Positions 16,891-25,577 of a stretch of 64,000 bases of DNA are shown piece after piece. Under the pieces are notes generated by a model. That model had not been told where the DNA came from, ran no database searches, and saw only the letters and a list, made by a program, of their open reading frames with translations. Origin of the DNA: Lewinellaceae bacterium (GTDB lineage Bacteria; Bacteroidota; Bacteroidia; Chitinophagales; Saprospiraceae). The translations under genes and the position numbers were made by a program. Positions within the stretch are counted from its first letter, which is position 1, and each line of letters begins with the position of its first letter. The stretch covers positions 62,001 through 126,000 of the forward strand of contig JADJSY010000083.1 of the NCBI GenBank assembly GCA_016711435.1. The letters are read 5' to 3'.

Positions 16891-18799
16891 AGTTGGGAAG
16901 CACTTCCACCTTAAAATTATTGATATAAACCGGCTCCTCCGAATCATTCCAGATGCAGGTGCCTATTTTATCTTTTTCGTCTTTCCCTTTCGGGAGTTTT
17001 TCTACAAAACGGTATTTCTGCCAGGTTTTGGCAGGCAGGCCATCGTTTTTCAGGGGTCTGCCGCGCCAGTCGTAGGGCCTGTATTCGGCCTCAATACTAA
17101 ATACAAACATGCCCGGTATTTTGCTGCCTTCCGTTTCACAATAGGCATCAAAAGTCACCACCAGACTCGCCTCATCCGGGAAACTTTTTAAGCCGGAGGT
17201 AAAGGCAAAGGAATATTGCTGCTGTTTGTCAATTTTTGCCGCTCTCCTACCTGCAATATCCACCACTTTAGGCAATTCTGACAGCGTATCCCAGGTGTAT
17301 AAAAAATGCCAGTCACTGCGAACGGAGTCGGGATGCACATAGAACAGATGCGTCATGTTTCCCTGCTGGGCTTTTGTCCGTCCTTCAAAGACGCCCATCG
17401 GCACTAATCTTTTGTCCTGCTGAAGTTGTTCCAGAGGCACCCGGGCTTCATGTCCAAAAAACCAGTAATCATACACCACAATACTATTAGGCGGCACCGG
17501 CTCGCCGGAATACAATCGCCAGGCTTCCCGCGTGTGGTAGCGGTCAAAAACATCTAATCCCAGCGGAATAGCCGCAGCGTATGCTTCTATGTAATATACG
17601 TTTTCCGACTTGTTGGGAAATTTTTGTAAAACGGCTTCCGAAGCCTGATATAAGGATCGCTGCGCAGCATTCAAACTGAAATCAGCATCCCAGCTGAGCC
17701 TGCCGAAAAATGACCAGGCAAGTCCTGCCAGCAGCGTTGCCAGCAACACCGGCTCCGAACGGCGATGGAGCATCATAAAACCTGCCGCTATCGTATTCAA
17801 GCCCCTCAGGCAAATCAGCAGGATAGCGGGCATGATTCCCAGCAACACGCGCATCAGTCCGAAAGAATTGAACATGCCTTTCCACCAGAAGATCGTGTGC
17901 GCCGCAAAATAAGATAGAAACATGCCATACACGAGCCAGGCTTCATCGCGGGCCAGTTCGTCGCGGAACCAATTCCCGCCCGCCACCAGTTTGAAAAAAC
18001 CGTACAACAAGCCGGCGACCAGTAACAGACAAAGCGCAATACCAATCACGCTCGGCAAATTATTGATAAAATGATCCCAGGGGCCGCTTCCATAAGCAGA
18101 AACCAGGCCCCGGTAGGTCATTTTATTAAATATCCACCAGTAATCGTCATGAACAGGTTTGCCGGCAACTGCCATAATCACATGCCCCAGCGGAAACAGC
18201 AAAATATACTGGTAATGCCGCCGCCAAAGGGCGTACAACAGCAACGGGCAAAGAATAATCAGCCCTTCCGAGCGCACAAAAGGCAAAAAAGAGAACAGGA
18301 TATAGGCGGCCAAATACTGCCTCCGTAGTAATAAAAGTATAGAAACGGCAAACCAAGCTGCAAACATCGGCTCCGTCAGTCCCGACAACGTATGCGTCAC
18401 ATTCATGGGAGCCATGATGGCAAAAATGGGCAGCAACCACAATCTCCTGATGCCGAAATGTTCTGCAATTTTGATCACGCAATAAACTTGCACACCCCAA
18501 AAGGCGACATTCAGCAGTTTCACGCCTGTAATGCCGAGTTGTGCAAAGGGCGCTGCTACCATAACAAAAAGCGGCTTGGCCCAGTGGTTGAAAAAATTGG
18601 TGGGGTGCTCAAAAGCATACCGGGCAAAAAGGTAATGGTATACGCTGTCGCCTTCGTCACCTGTGCCTTCTCCAATGAGCGCCAGCAGGGCCATAACGGC
18701 CACGGCGATGCCCAGGACGGCGTACGGCCTTTTGTCGCGTTGTGTGAACAGAGCGATAAGGCCTTTACTATTTAATGTGTGTTGCATTGTTTCCATCAT
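16889..18799 (-). CDS. Large GT-C-type membrane glycosyltransferase-like protein
   Basis: A 636-residue protein with about 10-11 hydrophobic helices in the first 400 residues and a soluble, mostly beta C-terminal domain of roughly 230 residues. The loop after the first membrane helix contains GTGDEGDSVYHYLFARYAF; a DE pair at this position is typical of the catalytic loop in GT39-like GT-C enzymes. The HTLSGLTEPMFAAWFA stretch resembles the family's second loop. The start at 18799 (MMETMQHTL) is the first ATG; the frame extends upstream to a GTG at 18871 but that part is a TTGCCCTTT-type leader repeat. It lies head to tail with two other such genes, with gaps of 82-146 bp. The sugar and acceptor cannot be inferred. 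Confidence 0.75.
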   Translation of the reverse strand: MMETMQHTLNSKGLIALFTQRDKRPYAVLGIAVAVMALLALIGEGTGDEGDSVYHYLFARYAFEHPTNFFNHWAKPLFVMVAAPFAQLGITGVKLLNVAFWGVQVYCVIKIAEHFGIRRLWLLPIFAIMAPMNVTHTLSGLTEPMFAAWFAVSILLLLRRQYLAAYILFSFLPFVRSEGLIILCPLLLYALWRRHYQYILLFPLGHVIMAVAGKPVHDDYWWIFNKMTYRGLVSAYGSGPWDHFINNLPSVIGIALCLLLVAGLLYGFFKLVAGGNWFRDELARDEAWLVYGMFLSYFAAHTIFWWKGMFNSFGLMRVLLGIMPAILLICLRGLNTIAAGFMMLHRRSEPVLLATLLAGLAWSFFGRLSWDADFSLNAAQRSLYQASEAVLQKFPNKSENVYYIEAYAAAIPLGLDVFDRYHTREAWRLYSGEPVPPNSIVVYDYWFFGHEARVPLEQLQQDKRLVPMGVFEGRTKAQQGNMTHLFYVHPDSVRSDWHFLYTWDTLSELPKVVDIAGRRAAKIDKQQQYSFAFTSGLKSFPDEASLVVTFDAYCETEGSKIPGMFVFSIEAEYRPYDWRGRPLKNDGLPAKTWQKYRFVEKLPKGKDEKDKIGTCIWNDSEEPVYINNFKVEVLPN

Positions 18800-18881
18800 A
18801 AAATCGGGCGGCAAGGTAGAAAAGGGAAAAAGACCTTTTTGCAATTTTGCCCTTTCACTTGAGTTAAACACGATTCGTGCT

Positions 18882-20410
18882 TCATTGAAGTTCCTCCTGA
18901 ATCACCAGGACATTTGGATTGCCCGACACATAATCAGGCAGTTTTTTCCCTTTATGCGCCTGGAATACTGCGATTTTATACCCTGCCGCAAGGAGTGAAT
19001 CCAACTGCACTTCCGAAGGGCACCAGCTATGGGCATTGAACCGGTTGTAAAAAAGCAGGTCTACATCTTCAAAACTTTTGCAGTTGAAAACGAGGTAGTC
19101 CGGGGGGACTTTTTGATGCAGGTTTTTAAAAATGTTCGTGTTGGCAATTTTGGCGTTTCGGTCTTCATTCGAAGCGCTGCGTTCCTCCAGGATGCCCCAG
19201 GGTTTAAACGTATTCAACACCAGCACGATCAAGACCGGTAGTTCCATCCATCTTTTGTTCAGGGAAACTTTGGCGATGACATCCAGCACCTGAACGATTC
19301 CGATAGCAATGATAGTCAATACGATAGGGCAAACGATGTATACAAAAGCGGGCATTCTGGTTTGAACGATAAAAGAAAAAAAGGAATAAACCACAATAGC
19401 CATGCTGAGCAGTGGGATGCTCAGTTTGCTTTTTACAATGCCGAGTGGATACAGAGTCAATAAGCCTAAACCTAAAAAAGGGAGCAATAGATTGCCGTAG
19501 TGAAGCGGCCATTGCATGGAATGGAACGTCCAGTCTTCCGAAGAAAAGGCGCCCAGTTTTTCAGTAATATGCTTGTAATTATAGGTGTATTCCCAGGCGC
19601 TTTCCAGGGGAAATGCCTGCATAATATACAATTGCCAGGGTAAAGCAATTACCATAGCACAGGCAAAAGCGACAAGCAGATCGCGGTAATTTTTCCAGAT
19701 ATACCTTTCCTCTTTTGTAAAAGCACCCAAAGTCCCCATCCACCGAAAACCAGCAAACCGGTCAGCCATTTTACCAAAATAGCACAACCCACCAGACAGC
19801 CGGTAACGATGGCCCATCGGAATGATTTCTGTTTGGAGTATTCGCAGAAAGCCCAGATACTGCCAGTCACATAAGCGGTAAAAACGAGGTCATTGTGGTC
19901 TAAACATTCTTTACCGGACACCATTTCTATCTGGTAATAAGCAAACGTATTCAGCAGCGCAGCCACATAAGCGATACTGAAATTATTGGTCCAGATCAGT
20001 GCGATCCGGTAGACGCACCACACCATTGCGGCGCTGAGCAGTGCGCTGGGCAAACGAACGGCTATTTCATGCACGCCGAATATTTTCATAGACAACGCCA
20101 TTTGCCACATGAAAAGGGGCTGCTTATGCACCCAGATATGATTGCAACACCAGGCGGTGTAGTCGTAGGGCAACACCGGATCCACCCGCAGCATCGGCTT
20201 GAACGGGTAATTCATCATGTTTTTCGCCACCAGCGCATGAAACCGTTCATCCCAGTCGTGCAAAAAAGGATCCATCACTGCCACCCCGATCCGGAGCAGG
20301 AAAGCGCTCAGCACCAGCATCCATACAGACCACCGTTCCTGCCGTTTGATGTATCCCCAAAAACTCACCAGCGCAGGAATGATAGCAAGGAAAAACAAGC
20401 ATTTGCCCAT
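18882..20410 (-). CDS. GT39-family membrane glycosyltransferase, one frameshift
   Basis: Merged, the gene encodes about 509 residues with 11 or so hydrophobic helices. The N-terminal catalytic-type loop is clear: DPFLHDWDERFHALVAKNMM has the acidic pair expected of ArnT/PMT-like enzymes, followed by WVHKQPLFMWQMALSMKIFG and VRLPSALLSA, both hallmarks of GT39 (PMT_2) proteins that move a sugar from a polyprenyl-phosphate donor. The frame breaks between 19690 and 19740; adding one A to the A5 run at 19690-19694 (minus strand) joins KGISGK to NYRDLLVAFACAM, and an alternative is one G near 19735. The C-terminal 130 residues form a soluble tail. It is divergent from the next gene. The break is most likely a sequencing error. 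Confidence 0.8.
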
Positions 20411-20513
20411 GTCTGATGCGTAGAATTTTTAATTTTTTGACGAGGCGCATATTGTTGCGCTAAGTACGGGGTTGATATTATTATGACCAAATGAAAATAT
20501 GGATATTCGCCCC

Positions 20514-22312
20514 ATGAATCGCATTTTCATGTTATCTTCCAAAAAGCAATCGGGTTCTCTTTTCTGTTAATCGTCCTGATTTCATTCCTCTATTACCCCA
20601 AGTGGAACAAAGTAGGTGTGGAATCCACGCTGAGTTGGGATGTTTCGGGCTATTACTGGTACCTGCCGGCGGCTTTTATTTACAAGGATATAAAACAGGT
20701 AGCCTTTAGTCAGGACATTCTGAAAAAATACCAGTGTACCCCCGATTTCCAGCAGGCATTTCTGCATCCTTCCGGCAATTATGTGATGAAATATTCCAGC
20801 GGTATGGCCCTGCAATACCTGCCTTTTTTTGCGGTGGCACATGCAGTGGCAGCACCCTTGGGTTTCGAGGCCGACGGATTTTCAAAACCCTATCAGTTGG
20901 CTATCCAGATCGGCGGTTTGTTGATGTGCCTGCTGGGTTTGATTTTTTTGCGGAAAATGCTGCTGCCTTATTTCAGCGACAAAGTGGTCTCCATTGTCAT
21001 ACTGTGCTACGCTTTTGCTACCAACTACCTGAACTATGCGGCCATTGATAATGCGCTGACACACAACTGGTTATTTGCCTGGTATACCATCCTGATTTTC
21101 CTGACAGACCGTTTTTATAAAAAACCGGGCCTCCTGAAAAGCCTGGGCATCGGTGTAGCCGTCGGCATCTGTACATTGACACGCCCCACCGATATTATAT
21201 CTGTTCTGATTCCCCTGCTCTGGGCTATGCCTTCGCTTCGACCCGCTGCTATCCGGGAAAGAGGCCGTTTTATCGGGCAACATATTTCGCTGTACCTGGC
21301 TGCTGCCATCGCCAGTGTACTGATCGCAAGTATTCAGTTGTTTTACTGGAAATATGTAACCGGTCATTGGTTCGTGTACAGTTACGGCGAGCAATCGTTC
21401 AAATGGCTGAAACCCCATTTTTACCTCTACATGTTCAGCGCGCGCACCGGCTGGTTGGTGTACACGCCCATTATGATATTTGCCCTGATCGGGCTGGTAA
21501 CTTTATACAAAAGGAAACTGCATTTCTGGGCACTGTTTCTGTTCATTTTAATAAATACTTATATCGTTACGGCCTGGGATATCTGGTGGTACGGCGGACG
21601 GGCCATGATTCAAAGTTACCCGGCGCTGGCGTTTCCTTTCGCTGCTCTGATTGCTGCAACGGATACGCATAAAATCAGGCGGATGCTACTGTATGGCGTT
21701 TTTGCGCTGTTTGCCTATTACAATATCTGGTGGACACACCAGATTCACCGGGGACAGCTGGTTGATCCGTACAATATGACGCGGGCTTACTTCTGGGCCG
21801 TCGTTGGGCGGTTTAAAGTGCCGGAGGAAACCAAAAAACTATACGACACCCGTCATATTTTCACGGGCGTTCGCAAGGATGTTCAGGAGTTGTATTTTAA
21901 TAATTTTGACAGCGACACCTCCCTCATCAAAAGCGGCAAGCGGTTTAATGGCACGCCTTGCGAATACGTTACAAAGGGTAGGGAGTTTACACAAGTTGCC
22001 ACAGTCCCTCTGCAAAACGGCGCGGCCCAGTGGTTGCGGGTCAGTGCCGATTTTAAATGTGAATTCAAGGAATGGGAACTTTTTAGCATGCCTCAACTCA
22101 TCGTCCGACTCAAAAACGACGACAAGGAAGTAAAAGGTTACGCCATTCGCCTGCACCGATTTTTAGATACCGGCGATACCAAAAACCTGTATATAGATGT
22201 CAAACTCCCCAACAAACCGTTTAATTCCGTCAGTTTCTGTGTATGGAATCCAGGTAGCGCTCAGGATTTGCAGATAGACAATATGCGGGCGGAGATTTAT
22301 AATGAAGAATAA
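20514..22312 (+). CDS. Polytopic membrane glycosyltransferase-like protein, probable frameshift near the start
   Basis: The open frame is readable from a GTG at 20618 (564 residues), but the true N-terminus probably begins at ATG 20514 (MNRIFMLSSKK) and joins this frame if one A is added to the A5 run at 20541-20545; this supplies the missing first membrane helix AIGFSFLLIVLISFLYYPKW. The body has about 10 hydrophobic helices, an early loop ESTLSWDVSGYYWYLP and a soluble C-terminus of about 170 residues with a jelly-roll-like beta pattern. The general layout fits GT-C proteins. No residue lets me name a substrate. The last codons overlap the next gene's first candidate start. Confidence 0.7.
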
Positions 22313-25300
22313 AAAGACCATGAAAAAAACGGCATTCTACCTCGCCCTCAGCACTTTTCTCTTCAGTTTCGTCCTCTTCACCAACGGCGATCCCGAGGCC
22401 GAACTCCGCAAACCCGAAAACGCCGTCAAAAACCTGCTCGTCGCCGAGGGCCTGCAAGCGCAACTATTTGCTTCCGAGCCCATGATGACCAATCCGACCG
22501 ATATGGACATCGACGACCGGGGCCGCATCTGGCTTTGTGAAGCGTACAACTACCGTCCGGAGATCAACGGCAATCCCGTTCACCCCGAAGGCGACCGTAT
22601 CCTGATTCTGGAAGACAGCGACGGAGACGGGAAAGCTGACAAAAGCACGGTGTTTTACCAGGGGCCGGAAGTGGAGTCGCCGCTCGGCATCTGGGTCATG
22701 GGCAACCGGGCCATCGTTTCCCAAAGCCCTTACCTCTGGTTGTTCACCGATGAAAACGGCGACGACAAAGCCGATAAAAAAGAAATTATCCTGCAAGGTA
22801 TCGGCGGGCATCAGCACGACCACGGCCTGCACGCCGTGGTGTTTGGCCCCGATGGAAAATTCTATTTCAACTTCGGCAATGCGGGTGAAATGTTACAGGA
22901 CAGTAAAGGCCAGACCATCAAAGACGCTGACGGTAAAGACATCGACCCTAAAAACTACCGCCAGGGCATGGTATTCCGCTGCGACCCCGATTTTACGCAT
23001 TTCGAGGTGCTGGGGCATAATTTCCGAAATAATTATGAAGTGGCTCCTGACAGTTACGGCACGCTCTGGCAGTCCGACAACGACGACGATGGCAATAGGG
23101 GCGTGCGTATCAATTATGTGATGGAGCATGGCAATTACGGCTACACCGACGAAATGACGGGCGCGGGCTGGCAGGTCAACCGAACCAATATCGAACCAGA
23201 CATTCCGCGTCGCCACTGGCACCTCAACGACCCGGGCGTAGTGCCGAATCTGCTGCAAACCGGCGCAGGTTCGCCATGCGGTATGCTGGTGTACGAAGGT
23301 GATCTGCTGCCCGAACGTTTTCAGGGACAACCTATCCACGCCGACGCCGGGCCTAACGTAGTTCGTGCATATCCGATACAACCCGACGGCGCAGGCTACA
23401 AAGCAACGATGGATAATATTGTGGAAAGCCAGGTGGACCAGTGGTTTCGCCCCAGCGATGTGTGCGTAGCGCCCGACGGTTCCTTGTTTGTGGCAGACTG
23501 GTACGATCCCGGCGTAGGCGGTCACCAGGCGGGCGACCAGAACCGCGGCCGTGTGTTCCGCATTGCGCCGCCGGACGCTGCGCACTACACTGTGCCTGTT
23601 TTTGATTTTTCAACCATAGATGGCGCTGTTTCAGCCCTGCAAAACCCCAATCTTTCGGTGCGCTGGAAAGCCTGGAATGCCCTGCACCGGAAAGGCGCAG
23701 CCGCTGAACCTGCTTTGGCCCAACTTTACCACTCCAACGCCGCCCCGCATCTCCGCGCCCGGGCGCTTTGGCTGCTGGTCAAAGGCGGCAACCCAGCGCC
23801 TTACATACAAGCTGCTGCTGCCGACGTAAACCCAAACTTTCGTATCGTTGCCATCCGCGCAGCCCGGCAAGGCGCAGCTGCGCTGATGCCGCTGCTGCAA
23901 CAATTAGCGAAGGACCCCGACCCACAGGTGCGCCGGGAAGTCGCGCTCGCCCTGCACCACCAAAAAGCGCCCGAAGTACCTGCAATATGGGCAATGCTTG
24001 CACAACAACACGATGGCCGCGACCGCTGGTACCTGGAAGCGCTGGGCATCGGCGCCGACGGCCAATGGGAGGCTTGCCTCAGCGCCTGGCAACAAGCAGG
24101 CGGAAATATTCAAAGCGCTTCGGGAAAAGATATCGTCTGGCGCGCGCGTTGCGCTGCGGCTTGTCCGCTGCTTGGAGAATTGGCGACCGACCGGCAAACG
24201 CCATTAGCGCAACGCCTGCGGTATTTTCGCGCTTTCGACTTTCAAACCCCCGCACATGCATCGCCGGTTTTGCTCAAAATATTGCGCGAAAACACCGCCG
24301 ACACTGCCCTTTCAACGCTGGCATTGCGTCATTTAGATGTGGAATTGGTGAAAAAAACGCCCGACGCCAAAGCGGCCTTGAGTAAAATCATGGCTGGTTT
24401 GCAGGGCGATGCCTACCTCGAATTTGCCGACCGGTACCGCCTGTCGGAAGAAAATACCCGTCTGTATCAACTTATTTTGAAAGGGGAAAACCAGCGCCGC
24501 GCCGCCGATGTGTTGTTGAAAAATCCTGCCGGTCTGGCAATGTTTAAAAAAACCATTCAACAGAAATACAAGGAAAAAGAAACCCTTCAATTGCTGGAAG
24601 CCATTCGCCGCTCGGGCGGAAAAGAGCAGCTGGCGATCCTGGAATCTGTGGCTTTTGACCGCAAACGCGACGAAGTGCTGCGCCGCCAGGTAACGGAATG
24701 GTTGGGCAACAGCTGGAATGGCGAAGAACGCGTGCTCGAACTGCTCAAAGCAGGCAAAATTGAACCGCGTTTCATTCCCGCCGCCGTGCAGGGTGTGAGC
24801 GGGGCCTGGCGTATGGCGATCCGACTCGAAGCGGCTAAATATCTCGGCAATGCCGATCCGAATGCTGCGCAAAAAATACCGGCTATGGCCGATTTACTTG
24901 CCCTGAAGGGCGATGTGGCCAAAGGCGCCCCGCTCTTTGAACAGTATTGCGCCAATTGCCACCAGATCAACGGAAAAGGCATCGATTACGGCCCGAAACT
25001 CAGCGAAATCGGTTCTAAACTTCCCAGAGAAGGACAATACCTCGCCATTTTGCATCCCAATGCAGGTATCAGTTTCGGCTACGAAGGCTGGGAGTTTAAA
25101 ATGAAAAACGGTGACAAGATAACGGGCTTGATCGCCAGCCAGACGGAAACGCAACTCGTGCTGAAAATGCCAAGCGGCGCCCTGGCTACCTACCAGCAAG
25201 CAGAAATCGCCGGCCGGAAACAACTGCCGGACTCGATGATGCCCGCCGGATTTCATATTGTTATGAAAGAACAGGAACTGGCTGATCTGGTGGAATACCT

Positions 25301-25577
25301 GATGAGCCTTAAAAGGGTTTTTAATGTGTGGTGTTTGGTGTTTGGGGCGCTTCGCCTTTGGCTGTTTTTCGTTTTTAGTGTTTCGTGTTTGGGGGTGCAT
25401 TGCCTAAACTACTCACAGTTGTCAAAGGCGAAGCACCCCGAAACACGAAACACTAAAAACCATACACGGCCAAAGGCAAAGCACCCCCAAACACGAAACA
25501 CCACACACGAAACACCCATTTACGGTTTGGCAGGCTTTTTAAAATCTCCGGCCTTCACCACGATCATCTTCGAATAA
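22302..25577 (+). CDS. Secreted PVC-type propeller/HEAT/cytochrome c dehydrogenase-like protein
   Basis: The frame encodes 1091 residues. A signal peptide (MKKTAFYLALSTFLFSFVLF, start at 22302 or Met7 at 22320) is followed by a beta-propeller of the membrane-bound dehydrogenase type (residues about 40-435, with DIDDRGRIWLCEAYNYRPE and Asp-rich DSDGDGKADK loops), a HEAT-like helical repeat region (about 440-850) and a cytochrome c domain with the haem motif C883-A-N-C886-H887. It is probably periplasmic and redox-active on a sugar or alcohol; the substrate is unknown. Family proteins end soon after LVEYLMSLK. Here the frame runs on through the downstream repeat into the M16 gene. One extra A in the A4 run at 25311-25314 would restore a stop at about 25323, so the last 85 residues are probably spurious. 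Confidence 0.85.
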   Translation: MKNKKTMKKTAFYLALSTFLFSFVLFTNGDPEAELRKPENAVKNLLVAEGLQAQLFASEPMMTNPTDMDIDDRGRIWLCEAYNYRPEINGNPVHPEGDRILILEDSDGDGKADKSTVFYQGPEVESPLGIWVMGNRAIVSQSPYLWLFTDENGDDKADKKEIILQGIGGHQHDHGLHAVVFGPDGKFYFNFGNAGEMLQDSKGQTIKDADGKDIDPKNYRQGMVFRCDPDFTHFEVLGHNFRNNYEVAPDSYGTLWQSDNDDDGNRGVRINYVMEHGNYGYTDEMTGAGWQVNRTNIEPDIPRRHWHLNDPGVVPNLLQTGAGSPCGMLVYEGDLLPERFQGQPIHADAGPNVVRAYPIQPDGAGYKATMDNIVESQVDQWFRPSDVCVAPDGSLFVADWYDPGVGGHQAGDQNRGRVFRIAPPDAAHYTVPVFDFSTIDGAVSALQNPNLSVRWKAWNALHRKGAAAEPALAQLYHSNAAPHLRARALWLLVKGGNPAPYIQAAAADVNPNFRIVAIRAARQGAAALMPLLQQLAKDPDPQVRREVALALHHQKAPEVPAIWAMLAQQHDGRDRWYLEALGIGADGQWEACLSAWQQAGGNIQSASGKDIVWRARCAAACPLLGELATDRQTPLAQRLRYFRAFDFQTPAHASPVLLKILRENTADTALSTLALRHLDVELVKKTPDAKAALSKIMAGLQGDAYLEFADRYRLSEENTRLYQLILKGENQRRAADVLLKNPAGLAMFKKTIQQKYKEKETLQLLEAIRRSGGKEQLAILESVAFDRKRDEVLRRQVTEWLGNSWNGEERVLELLKAGKIEPRFIPAAVQGVSGAWRMAIRLEAAKYLGNADPNAAQKIPAMADLLALKGDVAKGAPLFEQYCANCHQINGKGIDYGPKLSEIGSKLPREGQYLAILHPNAGISFGYEGWEFKMKNGDKITGLIASQTETQLVLKMPSGALATYQQAEIAGRKQLPDSMMPAGFHIVMKEQELADLVEYLMSLKRVFNVWCLVFGALRLWLFFVFSVSCLGVHCLNYSQLSKAKHPETRNTKNHTRPKAKHPQTRNTTHETPIYGLAGFLKSPAFTTIIFE
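25325..25514. repeat. Compound inverted repeat, GTGTTTGG/GGCGCTTCGCC family
   Basis: The left side has GTGTGGTGTTTGGTGTTTGG, GGCGCTTCGCC and TTTTTAGTGTTTCGTGTTTG; the right side has the complements (AAACACGAAACACTAAAAA, GGCAAAGCACCCCC, AAACACGAAACACCACAC). It lies in a convergent gap. Copies of the same units recur at 33577-33780, 43175-43284, about 41955-42085 and 62346-62595. Confidence 0.85.

Noticed and set aside
25323..25577. Genuine C-terminal membrane extension of the cytochrome-type dehydrogenase
   Set aside because: Its hydrophobic look comes from translating the GTGTTTGG hairpin; family members stop just before it.
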